Shown here: positions 22,641-34,364 of the stretch, in pieces
Layout of the letters: every line of letters begins with the position of its first letter
Numbering within the stretch: the first letter of the stretch is position 1
Origin: Lutjanus erythropterus
Taxonomy: Eukaryota; Chordata; Actinopteri; Lutjaniformes; Lutjanidae
Assembly: GCA_020091685.1 (NCBI GenBank)
Contig: CM034613.1
Span: forward strand, 15,768,932-15,832,931
Reading direction: 5' to 3'
Length of the DNA: 64,000 bases
Position numbers and translations under genes: made by a program
Notes under the pieces: generated by a model
Seen by the model: only the letters and a program-made list of their open reading frames with translations
What the model was told of the DNA's origin: nothing
The model's database searches: none

Positions 22641-23860
22641 TACAACCAATCAGAGCATTGAAGCGTGTGATGCAGCAGTGCTTTGTCCATTCCCAAGCAG
22701 GACACAGAAAGCTCGTATTTATATTCAGATGTTCTGCAATAACCTACAATTTTCATGACACGGGTCTTATGAAATGCTACCAAGCTATTTTTCTGACCTA
22801 AAATACCAAACACTTCTTTTCCCTGAGCAAACTAATCATACAGCCTTCATCTCCTCCTGTTACTACCCAGACCTCTTCTCCATCTGCCTGTCTCCCTTTC
22901 TCTCCAGTTTCCATTCCGTCCACCTCTCCTCTCCTCTCTTGTCACTCACATGCTCCTACTACAAAGGTGCCCAGATGCCTCAAATCTCCAGCACTGATCT
23001 CCTCCAGCAAAAGGGTGACCCACGTGGGATCCGCCTCACTAATCACTGCCTGAAACCACTCTGGGCTCACAGGCCGAGAGATAAAGACAGCCGCAAGCTT
23101 TACTCAGCTTTAGCAGGCATCAGCGGCTGTCTCTGTCGGGACTGACAAGCAAGACTGTTTCTAAGGTGAAAAATCGCCGCCGGCCAGCCTACTGCGAGCT
23201 GCCTTTCCATCTCACAATCCGAAAAGTTCCACCGCAATCTGTGGGACTAGCACAAAGGAATGTCACCTCTGAGCTGGCGTGACGCAGACTGCACAGCAGG
23301 TTAACGCGGCACCAGGTCCGCATGCATAATAATTGTCGTTTCATTGTTTTTTAATGTTTATTATCATTATTATTTTTCTATTTTTTCCCCCTTTGAACTC
23401 TCAAGAGGCGTTTGTGTGATAAACGATGAACAGCAAGGCCTAGAGAGTGAGCTTCGCATGGTTGCACCGAATCCACAATTAGCCATTTCATTAGCATCCA
23501 TTAACATTTCATTTTATTGTGTATATGGGAGCAACAGTAGAGGAGGTGAGGGCACATGCTGCATTTTCCTACTGACCCGTGAATACACATGAATGCACTC
23601 TGGTAGCACACTAATAGCGGTTCCTGTTTATTCATATGATCACTGAACATAGCCAAGCGGGGGCCTTTTACTATTGAGTAAGTTTTGGAAAGTGTTGACA
23701 ACTCTTGGACTGGTAAACGTGCACTTGAGAAATTAATACACACAGAATATTTTTGTAGATACTAGCATTAAGCTAACATTTATGTTTTTATGAAATATCC
23801 AGAATCTATCAAGATGGTCACTTTGTCAGATAAACTGATAAAAGAGTAGAAGTTTTGATT
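22641..23860. other. Unique noncoding stretch
   Basis: The 123-codon plus-strand open frame at 22774-23145 is Ser/Leu/Pro-rich, from a CT-rich patch, and has no recognisable domain. About 23380-23530 (motifs AATCCACAATTAGCCATTTC, TTAGCATCCATTAAC) could be conserved noncoding DNA. No RNA gene or transposon end was seen. Confidence 0.4.
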
Positions 23861-24503
23861 TGAGGCACATGGCTAGGACTCGAGACACAAATTTGATTAC
23901 TTTGGACTCAAGTCAAAAAAGACTGATAACTCGACTTGGACTTAACCACAAATGACTCGTGACTTCACTTGTAATCGGGCCTTTTGACTTGTAAATACAA
24001 TGGCCTTCCTGAAAGCCCAAAGATTAGAAACGTTTATATTTAAAAAGTGTGACACGAATTAGTTAATTTCCCATTATTTTCTGAATCAACTTAGCACCAT
24101 TAATTCTCAGTAAGTTGACAACAATCATCATATCCACTTTGTTTTGTACCAATCTCACAGCATCCAAAAAAAAAAAATAGAGAAAGGATAAGGATAACTA
24201 CGCGTTAGAGGCAGAGACACGGCAACTTTCAACTTCGTTTGACATTTGAAGCTGCACAAAGAATGTTAAGTCATGGCAAATATTACCATAGTGAACTAAT
24301 GCTGAGCTAACATTAGCTTACCTGCTAATAACGTCTGAAATCAATGAGGCTGAAAACTCACTGTTACATTATGATTTGTCGAGGACACAAAACTCAAAGT
24401 TCAAGACTTGACTTGGGTCTTGTAAGCTTTGACTTGGGACTTGAGTGCGAAGACTTGAGTCTTACTTCTGACATACAAAACAGTAACTTTGGTCCCACTT
24501 CTG
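23861..24503 (+). mobile_element. GACTTG-rich element, copy 1
   Basis: Two blocks rich in GACTTGGGACTTGA-type units flank a unique middle: one near 23876-23995 (GGACTCAAGTC, CTCGACTTGGACTTAACC), the other near 24375-24480 (CAAGACTTGACTTGGGTCTT, GACTTGGGACTTGAG). The right end runs into TTGGTCCCACTTCTGG. The distal part, from CTTACCTGCTAATAACG on, aligns with 26830-27039. The pattern matches a family I remember as common in teleosts. No transposase frame. Confidence 0.65.
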
Positions 24504-24599
24504 GTCCTGACAGTGAACCAAAAGAGGTGAAACAGAGTGATATTTTTAAAAGGATCTATCAACGGGTCTATCAGCACCACAGGTAGCTTCATCAAAGCT

Positions 24600-25045
24600 C
24601 TGAAAGACCTAAGAGACATGGCTCGGAGAAAAAATATTCATGACACGTTTACAAAAGCATCTGACAGTCTAATTAAACTTAATGACATATATATGACAAG
24701 GCCAAAATGTCTATAACATTCTTAAAATGGTCTCACGACAGCCAGTGTCAAAACTAATCACATCTGACAATATAATAAAATGTTAAAACTTAAATGGGTT
24801 CTTTAAGCGTGATAATGTCAAGTGGCCGTGACAAAGACATTATTGTCTTAGTAATCTCAAGTTGTCATAATAAAGACATTATTGGTTTGATTGATGTAAA
24901 GATGTCATAACAAAGTCATCTCACACAACGTAAACTCTGATTTAAAAATTACAATTGACTGAATGACATCTGATGATAACAGTCATAAACATTCATAAAG
25001 ACTTCATGTTCATGACAGGTGTCGTGTCAAGCTTACACACATCTC
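24600..25045 (+). repeat. Degenerate GTCATGACA/GTCATAA repeat block
   Basis: Many variants of CATGACA, GTCATAACAAAG and AAAGACATTATTG recur across the block (for example TTGTCATAATAAAGACATTA, TCATAAAGACTTCATGTTCA and TGACAGGTGTCGTGTCAAG). It resembles a dispersed fish repeat built of short degenerate palindromic units (from memory). It ends next to the LINE relic. Confidence 0.55.
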
Positions 25046-25074
25046 TTTACCAAATTTTCAGTCAGTCACAGAAC

Positions 25075-26057
25075 ATGTTGCTCTGTATGTCAGTGAAGTT
25101 TGGAGACTATTCGGCAAATATTTAAATTTAATAAATTAAGACAAGCATCCAATTGAAACACTTCTTGTGCATTTCTGTAAACATGAACACCTTCACAGAA
25201 CAACTACAAATAATGCCTGCCAAGTAGAGTTGGGCCAATACCCTCTGCAAACTAAACTTGAAAAGCCATTAAAGCCAATGAATTCTACAAAACAAGTGAG
25301 TCCAAAATATTCCACCACAAAGCCCTTAAATACCAAGAGATGAACCAGTTTTCTAACCTCTACCAACCCTACAGAGACTCAGGAAAGCTCACAGACACTC
25401 TGGCCTAAATTACAACCAGACAAAAAGAAAAACTCAAAGTAAAATGGAGTGTTACTTGGCTCTAAACTGACAGTACATGGTGGCAGAATATCTGACCACT
25501 GTGACTGATGAGACATTCAAAAAGACATTGACAAGGGACGGACTCAGTGGACATAACCTGGCCCTAGACGCTGGTCGTCATAGACAGACCTGGCTGCACA
25601 GAGAGGACAGGCTGTGTTCCCGGTGCACAGAGACAGAATAACCTTTTTTTTTTTTTTGCTGCACAGTGACAAATATGCAGAAATTAAAGCATTATTATTC
25701 CCCCAAACTCAACACAAACATCAAGACTTTGATACACAATTAGGGACAGGGACAAACTCAAATAAGTGAAAAACAAAACTGCTGCATACTGGCAGCAAAA
25801 TATCTGGTCTGTTGCCACAACCCGAAGGACATCCACTGAAACACCACCAGATTAAATACTGGTTGTTCTTTTTTCATGTTCAAAAAAACTGGTTGTCTGT
25901 TTGTATGTTGGCTGATTTTCATATTTGAGTTACAACACCCAATTTATTAGGGTTTGTGACTATAAAAATAGGTATACATTTATTATTACTGTTGTATCTG
26001 TCAAAAGCACTGCCTTTTCATGCCAATAAAGCTCATTAAATTGAAAACTTGAATTGA
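25075..26057 (+). pseudogene. Non-LTR retrotransposon (LINE) relic, 3' end of the polymerase ORF and tail
   Basis: Translating across frames gives, in order: ALYVSEVW near 25080; IETLL..FCK near 25155 and NNACQ near 25215, family motifs of the region downstream of the reverse transcriptase; VELGQYPL-like residues near 25230; VAEYLTTVTDETFKKTL near 25480-25530; GHNLALDAGRHRQTWL near 25550-25600; the start of a zinc knuckle, RLCSRCTETE, near 25610; and AAKYLVCCHNPK near 25795. Stops and frameshifts break it, and a poly-T run at about 25647-25661 interrupts it after the knuckle. The tail GCCAATAAAGCTCATTAAATT then ends in TTGAATTGA. No intact frame; not functional. The clade is not asserted. Confidence 0.85.
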
Positions 26058-26829
26058 GCAATGTATGTTTGTAAGTGAAAATGAACTTAGGTGGGTTTTC
26101 TCTTTTTCTTTCCTATTTGGTTGAAAGAGGTTCACCTTCTACTTGTGGGTGTGCAGCATACATATGTATGCAGAGGGTGGCATCGCACCCCTAGGTGTGA
26201 TTAATTTGGTACGACGCTCCTGACCTGAGGGTGATAGTCGAATGGTTACAGGTTCACTGAAATGAAATTAAACATAATTCCTCATTTGCCTTGCGTTCAC
26301 TAGAGTTGTACTCAGCAGAGCAGACTGTGCTCCTACAGGTCAACATCAACTTGATCTAGAAGTTTTCAAAGAGGAAAGAAAAGGAAAAAAAAAGTGACAC
26401 GCTATTCTCTTTGTTGAGACATTTTGAAGCAAACCAGATGCTGCATTGCTTGTTTTCCATTATCCAGAACAGAACAAGAAATGCCCCATATCTGTGGGGG
26501 GCAAACAAAACAAAACAAAGAAATTGTTGTTAATATAACCCTCTTTTCTTGGTTGTTGGCGTTCACCAGTTTTTCCAGGCTATGGGTAATAAGTGGGCTA
26601 CAATAGCTCTTTCTTCCTCTTCATTTAATAAACACCATGACAGCAAGGCAGTACAATAAATCCAGCTTCAGGGTTCACGTGGCATTCTACTCTATTACAC
26701 TCATACATGTCTCCACAAAAACTGGCAGGTAGGAACCAATTAACTCGTAGGCAAGGGAACATGAAGATATATATAATATATAAATGAAAGTGCTATATTT
26801 GTGTATCATCTGCATAACAATGGTAGTGG
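26058..26829. other. Unique noncoding stretch
   Basis: No gene or repeat termini recognised. A short ATATATATAATATATAAAT tract lies at about 26766-26784. Confidence 0.4.
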
Positions 26830-27039
26830 ATTACTTAGCTTAACAGCTAAGTAACTTTTTAAATCAGTGACATTGGAAACTCACTCATTACGACTTGTTT
26901 AGGACTCAAAACTCAAAATCTAAGACTTGGACTTGATTTAAGAATTGGAACTTGACTTGGGACTTCCCTGTCTTGACTTCGCAACTTAAGACTTGAAACT
27001 TTCTTGTGACTTCTGAAACAATGACTTTGTCCCACCTCT
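26830..27039 (+). mobile_element. GACTTG-rich element, copy 2 (3' part)
   Basis: Aligns with 24305-24503: the pieces CTTAGCTTAACAGCTAA, GTGACATTGGAAACTCACTC, ACGACTTGTTTAGGACTCAA and CTAAGACTTGGACTTG occur in the same order. The end TGACTTTGTCCCACCTCT parallels TAACTTTGGTCCCACTTCT. It is a truncated second insertion of the same family, same orientation. Confidence 0.7.
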
Positions 27040-27303
27040 AAATAATTACATAACACTCTCAGTAATGCACAGGCACTACTGAAATAATTGTGTTGTACAG
27101 AGTCAGCACACCACAGTTGATTTTTTTTCTTTTTTTAATCTTCAAACATGCTTTACATGTCCATCAAATCAAAACCGTAAGTTTAGTATGGCAGTTATAC
27201 CACTTTCATTGACTTCCAGTGCTTGGAAGTTGAGATGTGGTGTGTCAGAGTTTGTGCAGGAATAAAGAGATGTGTGTTTGCGTGTGTGTGTTGGTGGTTT
27301 CAG

Positions 27304-27393
27304 GGTCTCTGCCTCTGACAGTTTGAAGACACTCCGCTACAAAGACGAGCTTGAGGATCTATTAATTTCAGTGGAAGCTTGGTCATTACAAAG
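27304..27393 (+). other. Candidate coding exon (90 bp), speculative
   Basis: GTGGTTTCAG precedes position 27304 and GTAAAC follows 27393. Between them, one frame (starting at the second base) stays open for all 29 complete codons, while both others contain stops. The peptide includes SDSLKTLRYKDELEDLLISV, a soluble, helix-prone composition unlike the Cys/Ser/Leu-rich noise elsewhere in the window. The tract before the acceptor is TG-rich rather than a clean polypyrimidine run. I do not recognise the protein. An open frame this short has a fair chance of arising randomly. Confidence 0.3.
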
Positions 27394-29366
27394 GTAAACG
27401 CTGACATTTCAGGCAGCGTGTTATTTTGACTGACTGCCTATTAGAGGGTGTAATGCGGCGCGCAAATGTATACTTCAAGCCTCAGTGCTCCAGCAATGGA
27501 CAGGGGGAGCGGATGGCTCAATCCACTGGTCTTTATTTAGCAAGGTCGCTCAGGACATTAGTAGGTTTGGACACAGGCAATGCAACACCCCACACACACT
27601 ATCAATGACACTGTTGTCAGCAGAACTCTTTACCTCAGAAGAGCTGGCGCTATTAAGAGCCTGTCTCCATTTACAGTATATTGGTCCTGTTTATAGAAGA
27701 TAGGAGGTATAAATCTATTGTTATGGCTTTTGGTCAGCCTCTAACTTAGGGTAAAGGTGTGTAGTCACAATTTCTGATCAGTGGTCCTTACCCGCCACAT
27801 GACTGCATCTGCAGGCCGCGTGGACTGATAGTAAAACCTCCCGTGCTGTGAAATTTAAATTGTCACCGTACTCGCTCAAGAAACGTAAACTATAATGGTT
27901 CACACAGAAATATTTATTGGCTTCTCTGACCCAATATAAAACCTACTATCAGTTCGCTCGAAATGATACATTACTTACAGTGAAGGATTACCATCAAATA
28001 ATTGACCTATCTCTTGCGATGCACCAGCCCCTGTAATTTTGAAAATGGGCGCTCCTCCGCATACTGCAGTACCCAGTGTTTTGCTAAACCCACCGATCTT
28101 CACTGACTCCAAGCAACGATTTTATAGGGTTTAGAGCCTCCGAGGTTGAACTTTGTCTCTTCAAGTCACTGCAGCTCGACGAGCAGGCAGTTACTGCTTT
28201 GTTTCCCGCTGGGAGGGGAGGGCTCTGTTTGTTCCTCACAAGTGTCACCCCTCGGGGGTGTCTTATAATTCTGGCCTGTTTCCCCATCTTGTCTTGCTTT
28301 TATAGCCGCATTGTTACATCGGGTGGTCGGTGGGTCACGGAGGGCTGGGCGCACCCCTCATAAAGGTCCTCGTTCAGAAAAAATGGAGGACTTTTTTTTT
28401 ATGGGTCTAATTGGAACTTGGCAGTGCGACCATGTGGGCTGCTGGTAGGGATTAGACCGGTGGCTCAGTTGGCTGACTCCTGATGGAACACTATGGACCC
28501 AACACAGACGCTTCCCTTGTTACCCTGGAGGGGAGAGGGACAGTGTGTTTGTATGTGTGTTCATCTGTGTGTGTATGTGTGTGGAGAGCATGGGGATGGG
28601 GAGGTGGTGGTGGGAGGCTACAGCCCTGCTCCAAAGCGATTTGTCTCGGCCAAAAGGTTCCCTTGTCCTTCACAGATGGCTGGGCATGCACCCCCATTAG
28701 TGGTTGAGAAAGAAGAGCAAAAGGAACACAGCGGCAGAGGAGACACCTGTGCGTCTGCTTAACAAATAAACTCTCACTGTGATCTATGTATGGACTGGAT
28801 TTGTTTTATACAGAATGTAATTTACGCTCCATCACAGACAAAAACACATCATGGAATATATCCAATGCGGGATCTGGGGAGAAAAGTTACTGAGGCAAGC
28901 AGAATCCCATGACTCCTTTGAAAGAATTAGCATTTTCAGACCCATGGGGGGAAAATGACAGAGTAGGAAAGACAGGAAAAGGAAGCTGGACAAAAAAAAA
29001 AGTGAAGATAATGGGGAGGGAGGCGGAGGGGGAATGGGATTTCCACAGACTGCGGAAGGCGTTTTTTTCGAAGTTCAGTGTTATGTTGTGAATGCCTTAA
29101 AATCCATTCTTCTCAAAGTAAAAGAAAACAAAATGTAGTTTGGCAGTCATCAAAGTGTTTTTCCCCCTTTTTCATTCTTCTTACACACGCTGCGGGGTGG
29201 GTATTGAAGGGTTGAAGCATGGCAGTTTGGCACAGTTTCAATGATGTGTTATTTATTGGGGGGAACAGTAGCTCATTGGAGTAAAGAGTTCAGAGTGTGC
29301 GGGGGTAGGCTGCGAGCAATTTTATGTGCATCTCACCTCTCTCTCACCCACCTGAATTTATTTCAG
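27394..29366. other. Unique noncoding stretch with a TG-rich block
   Basis: No gene is supported. A TG-rich tract lies at 28542-28583. 28444-28480 resembles a tRNA A box (GTGGCTCAGTTGG) but no B box follows. A poly-T run of 9 sits at 28391. Confidence 0.4.
28542..28583. repeat. Imperfect (TG)n tract
   Basis: GTGTGTTTGTATGTGTGT followed by CTGTGTGTGTATGTGTGTGG. Four overlapping short open frames here are repeat translations. Confidence 0.9.
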
Positions 29367-29488
29367 CGTTGCCCTCAACCCCCTCGGATGGAGCTCTCCC
29401 TGCAGCGCAGATGCTGTATAGTTCTATCAGTGTAGCAGCAGTGAGGGCAGCTGAAATAGGCATGCAGCGGCTGAGAATAAAGTATGAG
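29367..29488 (+). other. Candidate coding exon (122 bp), speculative
   Basis: Preceded by AATTTATTTCAG and followed by a consensus donor, GAG|GTAAGTATT, at 29489. One frame is open throughout and the peptide ends in SVAAVRAAEIGMQRLRIKYE. A second possible acceptor (CTCCCTGCAG) lies inside at 29396-29405. Its incoming phase does not match the outgoing phase of the 27304-27393 candidate, so the two cannot be consecutive exons as drawn. Protein not recognised. Confidence 0.2.
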
Positions 29489-32400
29489 GTAAGTATTCTG
29501 GTTGAATCCACACAAACACAGATACAGAGTCGAGACGAGACGAAACGAGAGAAATGACAGAAATATTAAAATGGATACAAACAACTGTTGGTTAAACAAC
29601 TTCATTATAAAGAACATATGTGTCTTGAATGTGGTTTTAAACATATATCGGCAGCCCTTTGAGATGAACATACTACATGTTGCCAGAGCTACTTAATTCT
29701 TTACATCATCATTTGCCAGATATTGTGGTAATCATGTCGCCTACCCGTTTTGTTCAAGTTGCTGGTTAAAATGCTCAGTCTCTGCATGCCGGTGTCTGTA
29801 CTGTACATGTACTCTTTGCCAAAGATTGCTTTGTGGGAAGAGAAGCACTACTGTGTAACATTCTGATGTTTAAAAAAGATAAAGAGTGGGCTGTTCATGA
29901 AAGACCAACAGAGTGGCAAATTTCAGAGAGCTAGCTAGCAGCTAGCTTGGCAGTTGTTGAGTGCATACGACAGGCAGTTAGTAAATAAAGCTGTCGAAAT
30001 CTCACTTAAACTGATTTATATCACAGCCAAACGGACAGTGATGTGGATGCCCCGCAGTGGCAGTAATGCCTCTTCTAAAATTAACTACCCACACGACCAG
30101 TTTGGCATGCCCTGTTTTGATCTGGCAGCTGTAAAAGACAGTAGTGGATTTCCTTATTTAAAACTACATGTGCTGCTGCAAATAAACAAACTCACATTTC
30201 CCAGTGTCTCTATCATCACGCTGAACATCGACAGTAGCCAAGATTTCTCCCACACCTTTAAATTTATGTGTTACGTAAACATTAACAGCTAACCTGCTAG
30301 CTGACATGAGCTAAAAATGAAGATTATGTGCTACACACATTTTAAAGTTAACCAGGATATTGCTGCATAGTGTTAGCTTACTAGAAATGTACATAGAGTT
30401 TATAACTCATAGTGAGATCTGACAGGGTGCTGGTTTACTTGTAAACAGGAAGCAGCAAACCAGGCAGCTACTTTGGAAACAAGTGTCTTAGTGATGCATT
30501 GTAGTGAGAAATCAAAATTTTTGAAAGTTTACCTCTCATTCCCACTGTCTTCTCCCACTAAAATAGTGCAGCTAACCAATGGAAGCTGCAGTTTGAGGCA
30601 ACACAATCCAAAACACAGTCACACAGTTATGCTGAAGTGACTGTTAACATATGACATCTATTGTTTTATGTTTGTAGAGTTACACATAAGGAATTGTTAA
30701 TATGTCATGTTTCTTAAAGGGAGTTTGGGATAATATTATCTCCCAAGACCACAGGGAGCTTTTGTTTAATTCACACTGCTAATACAGTATGTATATTTTT
30801 TTTATGTTTTGTCACCACTGGGCTGCAGAAACCTGATAACTGCTAAAGTATGATAAAGTTGTCTGACACTAATTGCAGTTGTTGGTTTGATCAGTTAATG
30901 ACAGCCTATCAATAAATGTAGGCTAAATTTATTTTATCTTGTTAATACTATGTAGAGTAAGCCTAAAAATACCAGTCTCATGCACTTTAATTTCTTTCAA
31001 AGCTGGGATTTAAATCACAACTGCAATATTGGTCATAAGAAAATGCTAATTTTCCTCAAATCATTCAGCTCTAACATTATCATTTTATTACTTCTCTATG
31101 ATTTAACTGCATTTTACACCATGTGACACTTTAATATAAAAGTAGTTAAGGTGGTGGGGAGAAACCCCCCCCATGTCTATATTTGCAATCTAAAAAGGGC
31201 TAGTGCGCCTTAACATTCAAATCGTGCACTGTGATGCCCTGATCAGCTTAATTCCTATTCACAGGCTGAGGGAAAGTGTGTAATTTTAAAGACAAGGCAT
31301 CTTTTCTGTAGAATCTTCTCTGGAGTTCACTATCTAGAGGAGCAACCAGTGTGTTGATTGGCTGCGAGTTGACAATTCTCGCACCTCAGGAAGTATAATT
31401 GGCATGGCACAAAGGCAAGAAGACAGCATAATCATCATCATGTTGACCAGGGTAATTTGAACTGTCTCGTGCTCTTAGACACAGACAGTCTTTGACAGAA
31501 CACTTCTCCTTGGCAGTAATAATATATGTGGGACCATTCTCTATAATTTCTTAAGAGGAAGTCTAAAAAAGGCTTGTATGAAGAATGCTAGATGATTATA
31601 TAGTTCGTAATTTCCCAGGACGACAATGACAACAAGGAAGGAGAAGGTCAGCTCACATAAGGTATATATCCTACCTGCAAGCAGCACAACCAGTAACAAC
31701 TAAGCCTCTCCTAAGCACTGAGTTTGTCTGAATAAGAGGCAGCTGCTGGTTAATTAGCCATGTGGTGAAAAATCATTAGCTGGCAACACTTTTACTTCAA
31801 GTTTGGGATTTTTTTTTCTAAAACACAGAATAGTCACAGAAAAGTCAGCTGGTGCAACATTTGCTTGATAAGAAGATGTGGAATAAAGTAACAGACTGGC
31901 TGGGTGACCATCTCAAAGTCTGCTGCACTGAATTGCATCCTTGCACTTCTTTTTGTGACATGAATAAATGATTTCTGTTATCTAATGTATACACATGTGT
32001 GTCACATTTCACCATCCAACCAATGTTTGTTGTGGTGTAAGCTAGCTTTAACCTCAGTCTTTTAGCAATAATGTCATATCATGAATGCAGCCATTGTGTA
32101 ACTTTACCCCACTTTCATAGGGTTCTCGTTTTGTCTCAGATGGAGACATTAAAAAGTCAACTGGAGAAAGACTCCTGAGCTAATAAAGAAGACAAAGCAT
32201 TAGCATACAGTAGCTAGCTAGAGTTCTGAAATCTGCTAGTGAGAGTCACTGTCTTAGCTGACAAAATTCTTTCTTGTCAGCTAGATTGCATTTCAAAAAT
32301 TAGTCAACTTTGATTTTAATTTGCCACCATGATCATTGTAAATTGCACAGGTGCAGTGCAAGAATGAAAAGATTGACAGACATAGTAACAGTAACTGAGG

Positions 32401-33960
32401 ATAGGAGACTTGTTCGTCATTACACAACAAGGTTGCAGAATAAGATATTGACGTAATTCCCTCTTTGGTTGGTGGATTAGATTGGCTGACGAAATAAAAA
32501 TAAAAATGGAGAGCAGGGCTTAGTGAAGAGTCAATTCTGACACAATTCTACTGATCGACCACAGAGAAATGACTGGACTGACTGAAGCCAGTAGTTAGTC
32601 CTCTCATTCAAGAGGCAGCCTGAGTTAAGAACCAGAAAGTGAGCAGGAAAGATCGCCAATGATCCCATTTACACATTCAACCACCTGTTCCAGAATCTCC
32701 GCTATGGAAAAATAAGACAGTCCTGTCATGAACTGGGAAACTGCTCCATATCTGACAGTGAACAGGAAACACCAGTCAGAAAACAGTACATACTCTGAAA
32801 TAAAGCCCTAATGTCATGCATGACCTTAAATCTGAAGAACTAACGCAGGTGAAATAAATGACAGTGCTGCAATGGTCCCTAAGTAGATGATAATCGAGAG
32901 CTCCCCAATGGGGCTTTTAAAGACCATCAGCACCGAACCATGGAGACCAAAGATGTACAATACAAATCATGGCTGACACCTCTTAACTGCACAGGTCAGA
33001 GAAGCTAATGGCCTTCCCAGAGAGCACTGCAACCACAAACAACCCATATAGCTAAGTTCACATTCTATCTATGGACCGCTTCAGTGTGCCGGCGTGGTGT
33101 GCTTTTTAGAATTGAGTGGGCCATTCCACTATTTACCGGTCAAGTCAAACAAATTTAATTGTGTTCTCTGAGCAAAGTGCTGCGACAGAAAGTGTACAGA
33201 GAAATACAATGTTGTTGATACTGAGAAAGGACGAAAAAAAGAGTTTGAGGGTAAAGGCCAAAACAAGGCGGCTTTTAAAAGCCAATTGCAAAGCCATTAG
33301 GCATTGACATGGAGAGAAAAAGTTGCGTTTGCTAAGATGTAAGGTGGTGTGCACCTTTTATCCACAATTACTGTGCTTATCAGGAAAGAGGCACGGTCGC
33401 AGTCACCTATTGTGGCAGCGACTCTGTCTTCAGAAGTGAAGGAGTAAACAAGTGTGTCATTTGAGACACCGCCGCTGAAATTCCATTTCAGACTCAATTT
33501 TCCTTGAAAACAATGACATTAATTAGCTTCATAACTCAGACAGTGAATGAAAAAGTAATGGTCACAATGTATCATAATGTCATACAGTATCATTACAGGA
33601 AAGCTGAGCACTTATTATAAGACTGGGGTTTCTATCAGACATCAATCCTGACCTCCTGGCAGGTTTAAGAATACCAGACTGGTCCAAGAAAAGAGGTCAG
33701 GACATATGATGTGGGTATGGTCACTACTTCATGTTGTAGGGGGTCCAGCAAAAGTAGGAATATAGAATATTATGCCAAGGGATCATGTGGTCACTTGCAT
33801 GCATATGTGCACGTGTGTGATCAAAGGACCTGGAGCTCGTCCACAGCTAACCTCACATACTACTGGACTGACCAGCCAATTTTTTTTTCATACACATCTG
33901 TGTGTGTATGCTGAAGGACATCTGTGATTCGAAAAAAAAAGAAATGTATGGCTCCACGAT
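29489..33960. other. Long unique stretch, no gene seen
   Basis: The largest open frame (112 codons, 29954-30292, plus) has no recognisable domain. A near-palindrome, AGCTAGCTAGCAGCTAGCT, sits at 29929-29947, and TTAGC/CTAGC motifs continue to about 30400, suggesting a decayed repeat without clear ends. 33270-33560 (GCCAATTGCAAAGCCATTAG, GACATTAATTAGCTTC) looks like conserved noncoding DNA, unproven. Confidence 0.35.
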
Positions 33961-34186
33961 GGCAGTAGTCGTGGCAAGAGGCATTATGTTTTCATTCTTG
34001 CAAACACATTATCTCAAGAATGCCTTGAGTGAAATTCCTCAAACTTCAAAGGTCAAGGTAACTGTGTCTGTCACATGAAGGCAATATCTCAGGAACTCTG
34101 GGATGAAATTTCAAACTTGGTACAAGCGTCTATTTAGTTTCACTATCTGTTGCCTGGCGGGGATTACTGAGTGCAATTTTCTAGTT
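33961..34186 (+). mobile_element. Teleost repeat ending TACTGAGTGCAATTTTCTAG
   Basis: ATCTCAAGAATGCCTTGAGT, then GAAATTCCTCAAACTTCAAA, then GGTCAAGGTAACTGTGTCTG, then GCAATATCTCAGGAACTCTG, with the terminus CTGGCGGGGATTACTGAGTG before CAATTTTCTAG. This reproduces the block order of a very abundant fish repeat containing GGTCAAAGGTCAAGGTCACT motifs (from memory). The usual GTCCGTCC-rich start is missing, so the copy is truncated at its 5' side. Noncoding. Confidence 0.7.
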
Positions 34187-34274
34187 GTAATTAGTAATTT
34201 CGGTTTGATCATTGACTATGAAGACCTTTTTTTTATCTTCAAACCTAAAAATTAAAACAACAACAGGGGATTCC

Positions 34275-34364
34275 ACAGGAAAAAAATCTCTCAAACTGGG
34301 GATCTGTGGTCTAATACTCATCAGTTTTGGGATACTTTGATATGAAAAAGTTTGTGAACTCCTG
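34275..34364. mobile_element. Small hAT-like fragment
   Basis: Contains TCTCAAACTGGGGATCTGTG near 34290, and its right end, read in reverse complement, is CAGGAGTTCACAAACTTTTT, the CAGNNGTTCNCAAACT pattern typical of hAT termini. The left terminus is damaged (a candidate CAGGGGATTCCACAGG starts at 34264) and no 8-bp duplication is readable. A short decayed MITE is the likely reading. Confidence 0.4.

Noticed and set aside
22774..23145. 123-codon Ser/Leu/Pro-rich frame as a secreted peptide gene
   Set aside because: CT-rich composition explains it; no signal peptide followed by a conserved domain, no neighbours.
28444..28480. tRNA or tRNA-derived SINE (A-box-like GTGGCTCAGTTGG)
   Set aside because: No B box (GGTTCGA-type) at the expected distance and no cloverleaf can be drawn.
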